A stretch of DNA of 64,000 bases from Mactra quadrangularis (lineage: Eukaryota; Mollusca; Bivalvia; Venerida; Mactridae). The translations under genes were made by a program, and so were the position numbers. The DNA lies in the NCBI GenBank assembly GCA_025267735.1, contig CM046295.1:15955592-16019591 (forward strand), in the 5' to 3' direction. This document shows, one piece after another, positions 47,301 to 57,813 of this stretch. Numbering within the stretch: the stretch's first letter is position 1; each line of letters starts with the position of its first letter. The notes under the pieces are model-generated. The model had not been told where the DNA came from and did no database searches. It worked only from the letters and a program-made list of their open reading frames with translations.

Positions 47301-48476
47301 GGGCGCGTCACAGTCCTAAATGACCGTTTATACTTAAATAGGCTAGATGCTATCAGTAGCTGCATGTAAGATTTGCTATGTTTCTGTTAAATTCAGCGGA
47401 GGCACAACGAATCTAAAAGCCCAAAATATATTGTGGTACGTATTGCAATATGATGCCAGAGTATTGCAATATCACAATACGCTTCTGGCATATCGTGACA
47501 GCCCTAGTTGTTTGTTTATATTCTGAAGATTACGTGACTACATGTATATACACTGATAGTTAGAGAACTTACTTAGATTTTCAATTCTGTTGTGGTTGAC
47601 CCATAATGTCTGTAGAGTTGGCAAGTCTGGCATTTTAACATGTGACGTAATCACATTATGATCTATAACCAATGATGATATCTTTGTGTAGTCAATTAAA
47701 AATCTTAAATCATTGAATAAATTGTTAAAGATATGACAATTTTATTTTATAGAAATTATCCTCGATAATGTCCGAGTAATCAGAATTTAATTATAAAATA
47801 TATAATTTTTGCTGGGTTAAACTTCGTGTTAACAAAACATATGGTCATTTTACGGCGCCCATTGCACCTAACCTAGCTTTCCTGACCTTGTCTATAACCA
47901 GTACTCACCCATTCTCGTACCCAAAGTCTAGTAGGATTCTCAATACTTGATGACCTCGGGGTACGAGAAAGTCGCCTACCCGTCTTCCACGAGTCAGGCA
48001 ACTTCTCCATGTATACTTTATTAAGAATTGTCAAAATATAAACAAATGTTCATGGAAGGGTTTAACTTTTCCCAGTAAGATTCGAACAGATAACCCTTTA
48101 AAGAAACTAGATTCGAAATTCCAACACATAACCAATTGCAATATAAACCCAAGTTACAATAAACCTAGACTGGATTTGACAACTAAAATCTTTGAGTTAC
48201 TCAGGCCCAAAAGTATGGAATGCCCTACCAAAAGAGGTACAAACCGCTAACACTTTGAACTCGTTCAAACAGAGATATAATGTGCGGTGGAATACAAAAT
48301 CATCATAAATCAGGATTACTTCTTTTATTGTATATATTGTATTTGTTTTAATTATGTTTAATCACTTTTCAAATGTTTTACCTTGCTTGTTGTATATATT
48401 ACGTAAATACAGTTGTTAAGAGGCTCACAGGGAAGATTGGGCTTTGTCTAACTGTGTTGCCTCTATAAATAAAGTC

Positions 48477-48512
<36 letters not shown>

Positions 48513-48663
48513 AATATTTTTATAATATAAAAGGATATGAGATTCTATTATAAGATAAGTCAAGTTCTTCAACATATTTTGCTGTTTTAGCAATAAGATC
48601 TGCTGGGACTTCTTGTAGGTCATGATAGGATATGTCTTGATGCTTGTAGTATGCTGCCATAAC
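44326..48663 (-). CDS. LRMDA: Leucine-rich-repeat protein, LRMDA (C10orf11)-like
   Basis: Five minus-strand exons join in frame: 48663-48539 (ATG at 48660-48658), 47712 or 47703-47573, 46433-46313, 45453-45357 and 44373-44326 (stop TAA). The protein is about 172-175 residues. It shows LRRs [24 protein letters not shown] and [15 protein letters not shown] capping region follows ([19 protein letters not shown], then [17 protein letters not shown]) and a basic KKKSKK end. This layout (short N-terminus, three LRRs, PNLxxLSMMxN, LPxLxxLDD) is that of the LRMDA/C10orf11 family, linked in vertebrates to melanocyte differentiation; the molecular role is unclear. The first intron starts ATATCCTT, a U12-type donor. 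An acceptor TTTCAG lies directly before the first coding exon, so 5' UTR exons probably exist upstream. Other small LRR families remain possible. Confidence 0.75.
45570..45770 (-). mobile_element. SINE-C copy
   Basis: TAAACTGCTTCCATATACTT at the + strand left end and AAGGAAATTATCAGTGACC near the right are reversed family landmarks. Intron 3 of the LRMDA-like gene. Confidence 0.65.
45815..46295. repeat. 43/45-bp CAGACA-rich minisatellite beside a splice donor
   Basis: Units CAGACAGACAAACATGTCTA + CAGACACATCGACAGACA + (CACAAG or GCAAA) alternate in two lengths. The array ends about 18 bases inside intron 3, next to the exon 3 donor at 46312. Long frames on both strands are a by-product of a unit lacking stops. 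Confidence 0.9.
46630..46888 (-). mobile_element. SINE-B copy
   Basis: Minus-strand body and tail nearly identical to family consensus (GGAAACTTCTCCATATTATC as read on +). The head is cut after box B. Intron 2 of the LRMDA-like gene. Confidence 0.75.
47094..47506. mobile_element. hAT-like MITE 'TAGGGCTGTCACGATA', copy 2, perfect target duplication
   Basis: Ends TAGGGCTGTCACGATA and TATCGTGACAGCCCTA, with identical 8-bp flanks GTTGTTTG at 47086-47093 and 47507-47514. Confidence 0.92.
47812..48160 (-). mobile_element. SINE-B copy, diverged
   Basis: Minus-strand tail and body landmarks (TTTACGGCGCCCATTGCACC, CTATAACCAGTACTCACCC as read on +) with an internal extra segment. Inside the U12-type intron. 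Confidence 0.65.
48180..48512 (+). pseudogene. LINE 3' end: last codons of ORF2 and (TTA)n tail
   Basis: Frame 48189-48308 reads [20 protein letters not shown] and ends KSS-stop, a typical LINE ORF2 C-terminus. An untranslated tail and AATAAAGTCTTTATTATTAT microsatellite follow. It is antisense in the U12-type intron and stops about 26 bases from its donor. Confidence 0.75.
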
Positions 48664-48719
48664 CTGAAATATATTGATATAAATACTGAGATATATCGTA
48701 CAGTTTTGCTAGTAGAGCT

Positions 48720-48910
48720 TTTTTCAGTACTAGGGGCTGAGGCATTTTTATATATAGAACATTAGGGGATATTTTATCGCAATTTCATTGAAAGGGGAAC
48801 AAAATATCCAAGGTAAACTCCAAATTTGGGTAAAATTGCATGATTTTAAAGAAATTTCAGGAGGGGAAGGCGCCTGTTAACGACCCCTGTTATATAAGGG
48901 AAAAAGGCCT
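48720..48910. repeat. Dispersed repeat shared with 25965-26165
   Basis: See the partner copy; same three landmark blocks in the same order and orientation. Confidence 0.65.
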
Positions 48911-49163
48911 GCATATGTATATTACAACAGCAATGACAATTAGGGACTTTAGTCAGTTATCTTTCCCTGATAAAATCTGAAGCAATCCAATTGGTAAGTA
49001 GGTCCTATTAGTTGGAATCCTCGGATTTTATCATTGAATTCCTATGTAAGGATAACAAAATATTTCATAACAAGTTTCCAAACTAAGTTATGGTCCTCTG
49101 CATCAACTTTTTTAAAAACAATAAACAAAGAAGTATAGTGCTTCAGTCAACAGATATCATTAA

Positions 49164-49340
49164 TTTTGTTCAACTGTCAGTGGTGCCTACATTACCCTGT
49201 TGACTTAAATACTTGCTACAGTACTTCGGTACTTACTATCAATGACAATAATATCTGGTTTTTAAGTACGAAGAATTTTAAACAACTATTGAGTATTTAA
49301 ATCAGTGGGGCTAATATGCTTCACTGACAGTTGGACAAAA
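49164..49340. mobile_element. Short inverted-repeat MITE
   Basis: TTTTGTTCAACTGTCAGTGG and CACTGACAGTTGGACAAAA are inverted, 177 bp overall. Related ends are seen near 54275, 61680, 61755 and 61865. Confidence 0.65.
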
Positions 49341-49861
49341 TCCAGAACAGAAAGAGAAAATCAAAGATACAAAATTGGAAATACTTAGAAAAAGAAGGCA
49401 AGAAAATATTAACCTCTTAAAGAAAAAGACGACAAGGAAATATTAACCTCTCAAATGAAGAAAGATATCATCCAAACATATTATAATCCAAGTTAATAAT
49501 TACTTCAATACACATTAGAATATCTAAACACAAATATAACAAAACCTCAGTCAGTCAAATAAACAGACTAATATAGTAACAAAATTATCAGTTAAACTAA
49601 AAGATAATAATATTTGAAAGATTGTGAGTGAGCCTGAACGTCTATCTCAACACAGCGACATCAACACAGCGACATATATACATACAGTGGCTACCAAAAG
49701 TTTTTGAGACATTTTACTTTGTTAGCTTACAATATAAGTTTTATAAAAAAAATGATTACCATTCATTTTGAAATTTGTACTTTTAGTGTTGCTTCTAGCA
49801 GCACCACTTCTGTTTCACTTTAGTAGAAGTCCACAGAAGTAAATAAAATGTTGTTTATTTT

Positions 49862-51222
49862 GGGAATATGTATCTGTGGTACCATTCTTGTTTGTCTATG
49901 TCACAGGGTAAGTACCATTCTTGTTTGTATATGTCACAGGGTTAGTACCATTGTTGTTTGTCTATGTCACATAGTAAGTACCATTCTTGTTTGTCTATGT
50001 CACAGGGTAAGTACCATTCTTGTTTGTCTATGTCACATGGTAAGTACCATTCTTGTTTGTCTATGTCACAGGGTTAGTACCATTTTTGTTTGTCTATGTC
50101 ACAGGGTTAGTACCATTGTTGTTTGTATACGTCACATGGTGAGTACCATTTTTGTTTGTATATGTCACAGGGTGAGTACCATTCTTGTTTGTCTATGTCA
50201 CAGGGTTAGTACCATTTTTGTTTGTATATGTCACATGGTGAGTACCATTGTTGTTTGTATATGTCACAGGGTGAGTACCATTCTTGTTTGTCTATGTCAC
50301 AGGGTTAGTACCATTTTTGTTTGTCTATGTCACAGGGTGAGTACCATACTTGTTTGTCTATGTCACATGGTAAGTACCATTCTTGTTTGTCTATGTCACA
50401 TGGTAAGTACCATTCTTGTTTGTCTATGTCACATGGTAAGTACCATTCTTGTTTGTCTATGTCACATGGTAAGTACCATTCTTGTTTGTCTATGTCACAT
50501 GGTAAGTACCATTCTTGTTTGTCTATGTCACAGGGTGAGTACTATTCTTGTTTGTCTATGCCACAGGGGTAGTACCATTCTTGTTTGTCTATGTCACAGG
50601 GTGAGTACTATTCTTGTTTGTCTATGTCAAAGGGCTAGTACCATTCTTGTTTGTCTATGTCACAGGGTGAGTACCATTCTTGTTTGTCTATGTCACGGGG
50701 TGAGTACTATTCTTGTTTGTCTATGTTACAGGGTGAGTATCATTCTTTATGTCACAGGGTAAGTACCATTGTTGATGGTCTATGTCTCAGGCGGAGTACC
50801 ATTTTTGTTTGTCTATGTCACAAGGTGAGTACCATTCTTGTTTGTTTATGTTCCAAGGTGAGTACCATTCTTGTTAGTCTATGTTACAGGGTGAGTACCA
50901 TTCTTGTTAGTCTATGTTACAGGGTGAGTACCATTCTTGTTTGTCTATGTCACATGGTAAGTACCATTCTTGTTTGTCTATGTCACAGGGTGAGTACCAT
51001 TCTTGTTTGTCTATGTCACAGGGGGAGTACCATTCTTGTTTGTCTATGTCACATGGTAAGTACCATTCTTGTTAGTCTATGTTACAGGATGAGTACCATT
51101 CTTTATGTCACAGGGTAAGTACCATTGTTGTTTGTCTATGCCACAGGGTGAGTACCATTCTTTATGCCACAGGGTAAGTACCATTGTTGTTTGTCTATGA
51201 CACAGGGTGAGTACCATACTCA
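49862..51222. repeat. 33-bp minisatellite, about 41 copies
   Basis: Unit GTACCATTCTTGTTTGTCTA + TGTCACAGGGTAA, with CACAGGG/CACATGG variants and a few short units near the right end. Because 33 is divisible by three and the unit lacks stops, two plus frames stay open; one runs 304 codons from 49848 as an STILVCLCHRV repeat. I do not call it a gene. Confidence 0.9.
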
Positions 51223-51531
51223 TCACGCCCTTATTCATTATTTATTGTTCAAAATGTACCCGTCAAAACGTTTTCCAAAGAATCAGCTTTAAAATGATGC
51301 ATAATATCACATGCTTTGTCTTAATTGTGGTTTAAAATAAGACTCGGTAATCAGCATGTATTTGCACATTTTTTATGAAAAAAAATCGAACCAAACTGTG
51401 GAAGGGCGAATTTTCGTACTTGTAATATTAACGTATATTTTGTCAAAATTTAAGGAACTTTCCTTCTGCTGTGTCTGCTGAGTCTGCCAACTTTACGTTC
51501 ATGATTTTTTGTAAATGTAAAAGGTCGTTGT

Positions 51532-51765
51532 GTAAAACTAGCTTTTATGGCGACGTGGTAGAGTGTCCACTTACGACTCGAGAGATTGTGGGTTCGAATC
51601 TCAGTTCGGACCATGTATTTTTATCGGTTTACATTCAAAGGCGCCCAACGTAAATAACCCATTAGGAATTGTATAATTGCACCCTTAAATAGTCCCATAG
51701 ACAATCAAGTTCCAAGTATTCGAGGACAAATTTTGTTAAGAAGGGGTGTGTTGCAGAGGTATAAT
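51532..51765 (+). mobile_element. SINE-D copy 1
   Basis: GCTTTTATGGCGACGTGGTA, tRNA-like A box GGTAGAGTG and box B GGGTTCGAATCTC. The body ends near AGTCCCATAGACAATCAAG. Confidence 0.75.
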
Positions 51766-51792
51766 ATGTTTCATATAATTCCTTGTCATCAA

Positions 51793-51905
51793 GCTAGCTA
51801 GCTTTTATGGCAACATAGTAGAGTGTTCACTTATGACTCGAGAGATCGTGGGTTCTAATCTCAGTTCGGACCATCGGGTCACAGTAAGAACAATTTTCTG
51901 GGATA
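51793..51905 (+). mobile_element. SINE-D copy 2 (head only)
   Basis: GCTTTTATGGCAACATAGTA to CAGTTCGGACCATCGG repeats the head of the neighbouring copy in the same orientation. Confidence 0.7.
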
Positions 51906-52379
51906 TATACATAAAGCATTTTCCCTTACACGGATCGATTAGAAAGTTGACATGACCTGGTCCTTTCGTGTTTAAAATCTATAGAACTGTATAATATTTT
52001 CACATTTTCTTACCTATGTGTATGGTACCGAAAATACGATACTGTATTTTTGAAGTATTTTTGCTCTGAATCCTTTGTACATTTAATAAAATATCTAACT
52101 ATTTGATTCAACTTTTTACGGGAAAAATTGGAGCTTACAATCAAAACACACTACATCTATTGGAATTGTTTGGGGAAAGAAATCTATTAGTTGTTAATTT
52201 AATGCTTTTTGATGCTGGTAGCCTTGCCGTCACTTTTACAAATCGGACAAACTTTTACAAAGTTAGGCTTAGCTTATACTAAGTTACGTGAACGTTTAAG
52301 ACTATGTCAGTTTAAAGACTGTGGTAGTTGGAATGTAACATTGATTTCTAAAACTGAAACTACAACGAAATTCTGTGTA

Positions 52380-52600
52380 CGGGTATTGATGAACGGAATC
52401 ACCCGAGAGGCTTTCCGAGTGACGTCACGAGAATTTTGTATTTCAACCTCATTTGAATTAATATATAGACCATTAAGTCTATACAGGCTTAATAATTTGC
52501 CTTGCGACCAAATTTGAGAGATCAACAAACTAAATTTCTTGTTCAATAACGGTAAATTTTTAAAGATACATTCTGATTGGTCGAGATTACATGAGTGAAT
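52380..52600. promoter_or_regulatory. Possible bidirectional promoter (CRE and CCAAT motifs)
   Basis: A perfect TGACGTCA (about 52420-52427) and an ATTGG box (about 52576) lie in locally GC-richer DNA. On the minus side a donor CATAG|GTAAGA at 52013 could end a 5' exon of the LRMDA-like gene. On the plus side GAG|GTAAGAC at 52738 could end an exon. Confidence 0.3.
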
Positions 52601-52999
52601 ATTTTTCGTGCGTTATATTGAAATCTAAACAATGGTGTTACCTGAATGTATTGTTGTTTTGAATGGAAGGTGTTGGTTTTTATACATCAGGTAAAGCTCG
52701 CACCTGCAAAATCAGTCGTTTGGATATATTCATAGAGGTAAGACATTTTGAAATTTTGAATATTCGATTGGATTTTATTGCATTTAAAAGTGTTTGTTAA
52801 TTAAATTTCTGGAGGATGAAATTGGAGTCGCGCAAACTAGTTTTATATTGGACATGGAAATGAAACTTGAAGTGGGCTACATCTAGTGAGTTTAAATTGT
52901 TTTGCAATTCAATGATGCCAGGCTGGATTGACTCTATTCAGAAGAACCAGGTTTCAAGTTATGAGAATACCCTGTGATATTACTGAATGTTAAGATATT

Positions 53000-54690
53000 T
53001 TACCATTATTTGTGTTACTATGTGTTTTAAGGTGATGATATGTACAATTATAAAATTGCTTGTACGTTCATGTGGCTGGATTTGTACTGGTCAGATCTTA
53101 TCAAATATGACCATGTTTAGACAGACTCTATGTTGTTACAGCGTATTTAAACGATTGTGAAAGCAATCTGATTGAATAAATCTACGAATCTAGATTTGAC
53201 ACCACTGAAGGTATTCTTGACGGTGCTCATTTTGTACAGTATGAATGCCATAAGTTAACATCAGATTGTATTTGTCTCCGTGCCACAGTAAACTAATTAT
53301 TACTCATGTATGTTTGCTATTGTTTATGTCGTACAGATTCTAACTCCATTTTGTTTTTGTTTATTTCATGTCTCACAGACTTCATGATTGATACACAACA
53401 CTATACTACATGTACATGTATTTGTTGTCCTACCAAACATAGAACAATGTATGATCTTGATGTATTGAGAAATTAAGACTGATCTATCATCAGTTATACC
53501 TTGGTAAGTAGATTGTTTGTTTATCTTATTATGTGATTATTGGTCAGATCTGTTTGTGAATTTTTTACTTGATTTGTCTACAAAAGATGAGTCTTTGGCA
53601 AAAACTGTCATTGTTGAATATTGAAGTGTTCCATTATCCCTGATATAAAAACAAGTTTTCATGTACCGATATTATAGTTAGATGTCATATAGTGATGAAT
53701 AGTACAGAACCATTTATTTGTTTTGTATTAGAATTAAATACATTGAAATTGTGCCACAACAACATCTTGGACTTAAGTTTTTCCCATATAAGCTTGAGTC
53801 CAAAATCAAAAGTACAAAACATGCCATGTTTACATAATTAATTTATAGAGATATTAGGTCTATATCTTGATGTTAGATTTTATATTATTTATATTTGAAG
53901 TACAAGTTCACCTTTGTCTTTGGTTAGATTTGAAATATTAGTTTACAACAATGGTAGACCACTAATTGTGAGGACTTGAAAACTGGGATTAAAAATTTAA
54001 AAAAAATTTAAAAATGTTTTTTTTGGACTTAGCTTCTGTATTTCTGTATTACCTTTGACTATCATATATTTTGTTGCGAAAGTTTGAGTTCAGTTAAAAC
54101 TGACTATTTTACTTCATAGTAAATTTCTTAACTTAAAATGAAAATATCTTCATGCATTCATAGTAGGGTCAAGCAGCTCTGTTTAGGTACAAAACTCCTA
54201 ACCATGATAGTATCTATTTATTATGTAAGATATAATCTCTATTAATCAACACAATAGTATTGTTAAATTCTATTCAGCTCGTAGTGGCACATACATAAAC
54301 CCTGCTGATTTAAATGTGAAATATTTGTTTGTTAATTCTAAAACATGAATACTGATATCTAAGGTAAAATATAGTAAGGTGTTCATTTCTAAATAGTAAT
54401 TGATTGATTATTAAATATTTCCATTATATAAGTGCTTTTCTGTCAACATTTAAGATGATTATGATCAGAAACAATTCAAACAATACATGTCAGTGCATAG
54501 AAATATATATGAAAAAGCGAATATGTTTTGTGGTACCACCTAGGATCATTTTGTCTCTTTAAAACATTTGTATAACATTTTTACATTTTGATAAGCCAAG
54601 ATTTACATTGTATAGCATTGTATGTTTGATGATAATCTTGTTCTTATTGTTCAAAGTATTGATTTAAGTACCAATACCTCTTTGAAACAG
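53000..54690. other. Unassigned stretch, nothing supported
   Basis: AT-rich, no exon pairs, arrays or inverted ends found by eye, apart from a MITE-end-like segment near 54275. Confidence 0.5.
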
Positions 54691-54694
54691 TATT

Positions 54695-54950
54695 AAAACC
54701 CGAGATTTGGATACTCGTGCCCAAGGGGGTGCGGGTTTGAATCCCACCCAGGGAGGTTATACCCTTCCATGAAACTTTGACAATAATGTCAATTTTCCTC
54801 CATTGATAAGATAATATGGAGAAGTTTCCGGCCTTGTAGAAGGGTATGTGAGTACTGGTTATAGACAATGGTCCAGGAAAGCTAGGTTAGATGCGCTGTA
54901 CGTCGTAAAATGACCTAAATTGTGTTGACACGGTGTTAACTCCAATAAAT
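54695..54950 (+). mobile_element. SINE-B copy
   Basis: Box B GGGTTTGAATCCCACC, body GGGAGGTTATACCCTTCCAT and tail TTGTGTTGACACGGTGTTAA. Confidence 0.78.
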
Positions 54951-55049
54951 AAATAGAATAAATAAGAAACAGTATCAATTGGTACTATTGAAACAAATAC
55001 CAATACTGCTTTATGATAAAGCAACAATTATATTGTTGTAGTTATTTTT

Positions 55050-55335
55050 GTTGTTGTTGGTTTTACGCTGTATCAATACATTGTATAGATCATATCAAGG
55101 CAGTCAGTTAACCTACTCACTATTCCTAGAAAGGTTAAATCTCTGGAAAAGTTCTTAACCAGTTACTATTAGGCACATACTTCCATCATTGACTGACAAG
55201 TGTCCTACATGATTTAGAATCAGTGGTAGGAAGGAGAATGGCATAAGAATTTTTTTCATGACCAAACTCCCTGAAAGTATGCTTTGCCCAGTAATCAAAC
55301 CAATGACCCCTCTATCAGTAGACTTGTGTGCTGGG
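55050..55335 (-). mobile_element. SINE-A copy
   Basis: Reversed tail (CAGTCAGTTAACCTACTCAC) and body are clear. The tRNA-like head is truncated after AGTAGACTTGTGTGCT. Confidence 0.7.
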
Positions 55336-55458
55336 AATTTGTTTTAGACAAACTTCAAAAGCAGAAAATTGTGTATTAGTTATCATTAACGTGTTTTTTC
55401 AGTGTTTTCAATAAATATTATTTATATATCTATTATTTTAAAACTTTTTCAATTATAG

Positions 55459-55533
55459 ATACTGATGAAGTTGTATGTTTTTATGAGATGTCATGAAGTC
55501 ATGAAGTCAAATGGTCTTGAAGATACATTTTTA
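55459..55533 (+). other. Candidate short exon of unknown transcript
   Basis: A pyrimidine-rich acceptor (TTTTTCAATTATAG) and strong donor (TAT|GTAAGTTAT) bracket 75 bases. One frame is open (LMKLYVFMRCHEVMKS) but I found no joining partner with a continuing frame. Confidence 0.25.
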
Positions 55534-55599
55534 TGTAAGTTATAATTTCTTTAAATTTCATTATTTTGAACTGATTTCTTTCATGCTTTATGGTGAAAT

Positions 55600-55695
55600 A
55601 CGGTGATATTGGATGAAATATTCAATGAAAATATACAATGAAAATATATGATGAAAATATATGATGAAAATATGGGATGAAAATTTACGATAAAA
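55600..55695. repeat. ATGAAAATAT short tandem repeat
   Basis: Seven to eight 11-13-bp units around GATGAAAATATAT. Confidence 0.6.
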
Positions 55696-57035
55696 TGTAA
55701 GATTTTACATATTCACTGTAGTGAAAATGAAAATTCAAAATGACACTACTTTAGAAGATTAATGGAGGAAAAAATGATGTCTCACTACATTTCAGTATAT
55801 TACCTGTAAAAGAACACAGAAAAGCATGAATGAAACAGTTTTAAGTCAATTTTGGAGTAACATTTTTGTATTTCTACTCATGAGCTCAGAAAATGATATT
55901 GTCATTTGTGGCTGCACCAATCTTAAAAATATGTTTTCTGGGCTCATTCAGAGAATGAAAATTTGATCTTACACCAAAGTTTACGAATACATTGTAAATA
56001 CCATAATACTAAATAGAACTGGGGATTTTTGGAGTTTTCAATTTTTTTATTTGTTGCTATTACAAAATGAAAACAAGTCTTTAAGACAATTTGTCTAAGT
56101 ATTTGTTAGAGATGGTTAGGCCACAACAAATTGATCATTTGTTCTATGGATTCGCTCGCACCTTAATTTTGATGGTTTTTACAAAAAAAATATTTTTATT
56201 TCCTCGCTCGCTCATAAATATTTGGTCAAACTGCTATATAAAGCAAGTGAATGAAGACTTTTTTTCTCTTCGCTCGCTTGCCCCATTTTATTTCAGAAAA
56301 ATCCGTAGAACATATGATCAACTTGTTGTAGCCTTATTCATTGTATTTTATTGCATAAATGCAATATTTTTTACCAAAATGTTTCAAAATCATTTAGAAA
56401 TGTACATTTCTGGCTTTTCTTCTCTGTACATTTATTCTTAAACATTATATTCTCCGACAAATTCTATAAAATAAAAAAATCTTTACACCAATTGTTAACA
56501 CAAAATTCAAACTAAAGATATTGAATTGATGTCAAATTTTTTAATGTCAAATGTGTTACAATGCCAAACAATACAGGAAAGTTCTGGAATCTGCTTTTTT
56601 GTGCCTCGATTTATGCAAATTAAAGCTTGAAACAAATAACTATTAAGTATTTTGTTTAAAAGAATTGTATCATTTTTATCATTTTGAATGGTTTAGATTT
56701 ATTAAACAATGTTCAAATGACAAGTTTATAATGAAAGTAACATTCAGAACGACCTCGGCAATCTTCTTCACAGATAAACCTCAGATATCATAAGGTGAAA
56801 AAATAGATCTTTAGGAATTTGGTTTGTGTGGTAAAATAGTCTGAACTACACAGAAATACGACGTGACGTGTGTGACATTGTAGTGATGAAATGATGTGAT
56901 AAAGCATGTAACAATATTATTATTGAATGTTGAAATGAAGATAACAGTCGCCGGACCTAATAACCTGGTTGTTTCCCTATTATGTCTGATTTCCGAGGTA
57001 TATCTTCGTAAATGATCATCGAGTTTGTTCCTCCA

Positions 57036-57341
57036 TGGGCGGATCCAGCAGGGGGGGGGGTGTCAGGGGGGTCCGGACCCCCCCTAGAATTTGTGAAATG
57101 TACATGTCTATTAGTGTATTTCTTGCTTGTAAGTCATTTTTAGTAGTATGAAGCATTTTTTCTCGGAGCTTAACATAGATCATTTAATGGTTCGGTAGCT
57201 TTTATTGTCAATATGTTGCATTTCTTTTCTGCAAAATGTGTATAATGCTTGTGGTTCGAGGTTTGGACCCCCCCTAGAAAAGTTCGGACCACCTTAGAAA
57301 AGTTCGGACCCCCCTTGAAAAAAATCCTGGATCTGCCCCTG
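57036..57341. mobile_element. hAT-like MITE, 'GGCGGATCCAG' family, copy
   Basis: GGGCGGATCCAGC left end and CTGGATCTGCCCCTG right end. Core and GTTCGGACCCCCC units present. Confidence 0.78.
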
Positions 57342-57813
57342 AAATGATTGTGCAAAGTGTCAAGTACATGCTTACCAAAGAGGGCACTTAACATTTATTA
57401 CAATATGTACATCATTTGTACCAATTAAATTCATTACATGACATGACATTGTGATTGTTAATTAGTTGATATTAAGCCATCTATATATAAGTATTTACCT
57501 CCATTTTTTATGTGAAAATAAAGCAATTTTTGATATATACATTAAAGTTTTTTAGAAAACTAATGTGAAACAATTTAATTATTTCTAGAAATTGTAGCAG
57601 CCATAATTTGAGATTTATGACTCTAAATATTTAAAAAACTGCTAATTTTTGGAATTTGGCTCTTGAAACCTTTTTAATAGTAACTGCAAATTGATGGAAT
57701 TTGCTGTTAAAATCTTTGCAAATTGACATTATACAAGTTAAAAAATAGAATATATCATGCAAATTATTAACTTAAGAAAAATGAAGATTTTTTTGTTAAG
57801 TTTATGCTATGTC

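Larger units (their letters stand above)
47573..48538 (-). other. U12-type donor of intron 1 (intron filled by retroposons)
   Basis: On the minus strand the exon ends AATAGAATCTC and the intron starts ATATCCTTTT, matching the minor-spliceosome AT-type donor exactly. No GT donor fits the frame. Near the 3' end a TCTTTAAC resembles the U12 branch site (TCCTTAAC). Two in-frame ends fit: AA at 47713 (12 bases after the branch A, giving a standard 22-residue LRR) or AG at 47704 (21 bases after it). Confidence 0.65.

Noticed and set aside
49848..50762. 304-codon open frame of STILVCLCHRV repeats, looking like a membrane repeat protein
   Set aside because: The frame is open because a 33-bp unit lacks stops. 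Another plus frame is open in the same place, there is no domain, and the frame breaks where unit length varies.
49862..51222. A CRISPR array
   Set aside because: There are no unique spacers between constant repeats, and the context is eukaryotic; it is a plain minisatellite.
52209..52517. 102-codon frame near the CRE motif
   Set aside because: Its start is not ATG, no domain is recognised and there is no splice context; the minus strand is also open there.
56091..56441. 116-codon hydrophobic frame
   Set aside because: T-rich sequence gives Phe/Leu/Ile-rich frames by chance; no start context, homology or exon partners were seen.
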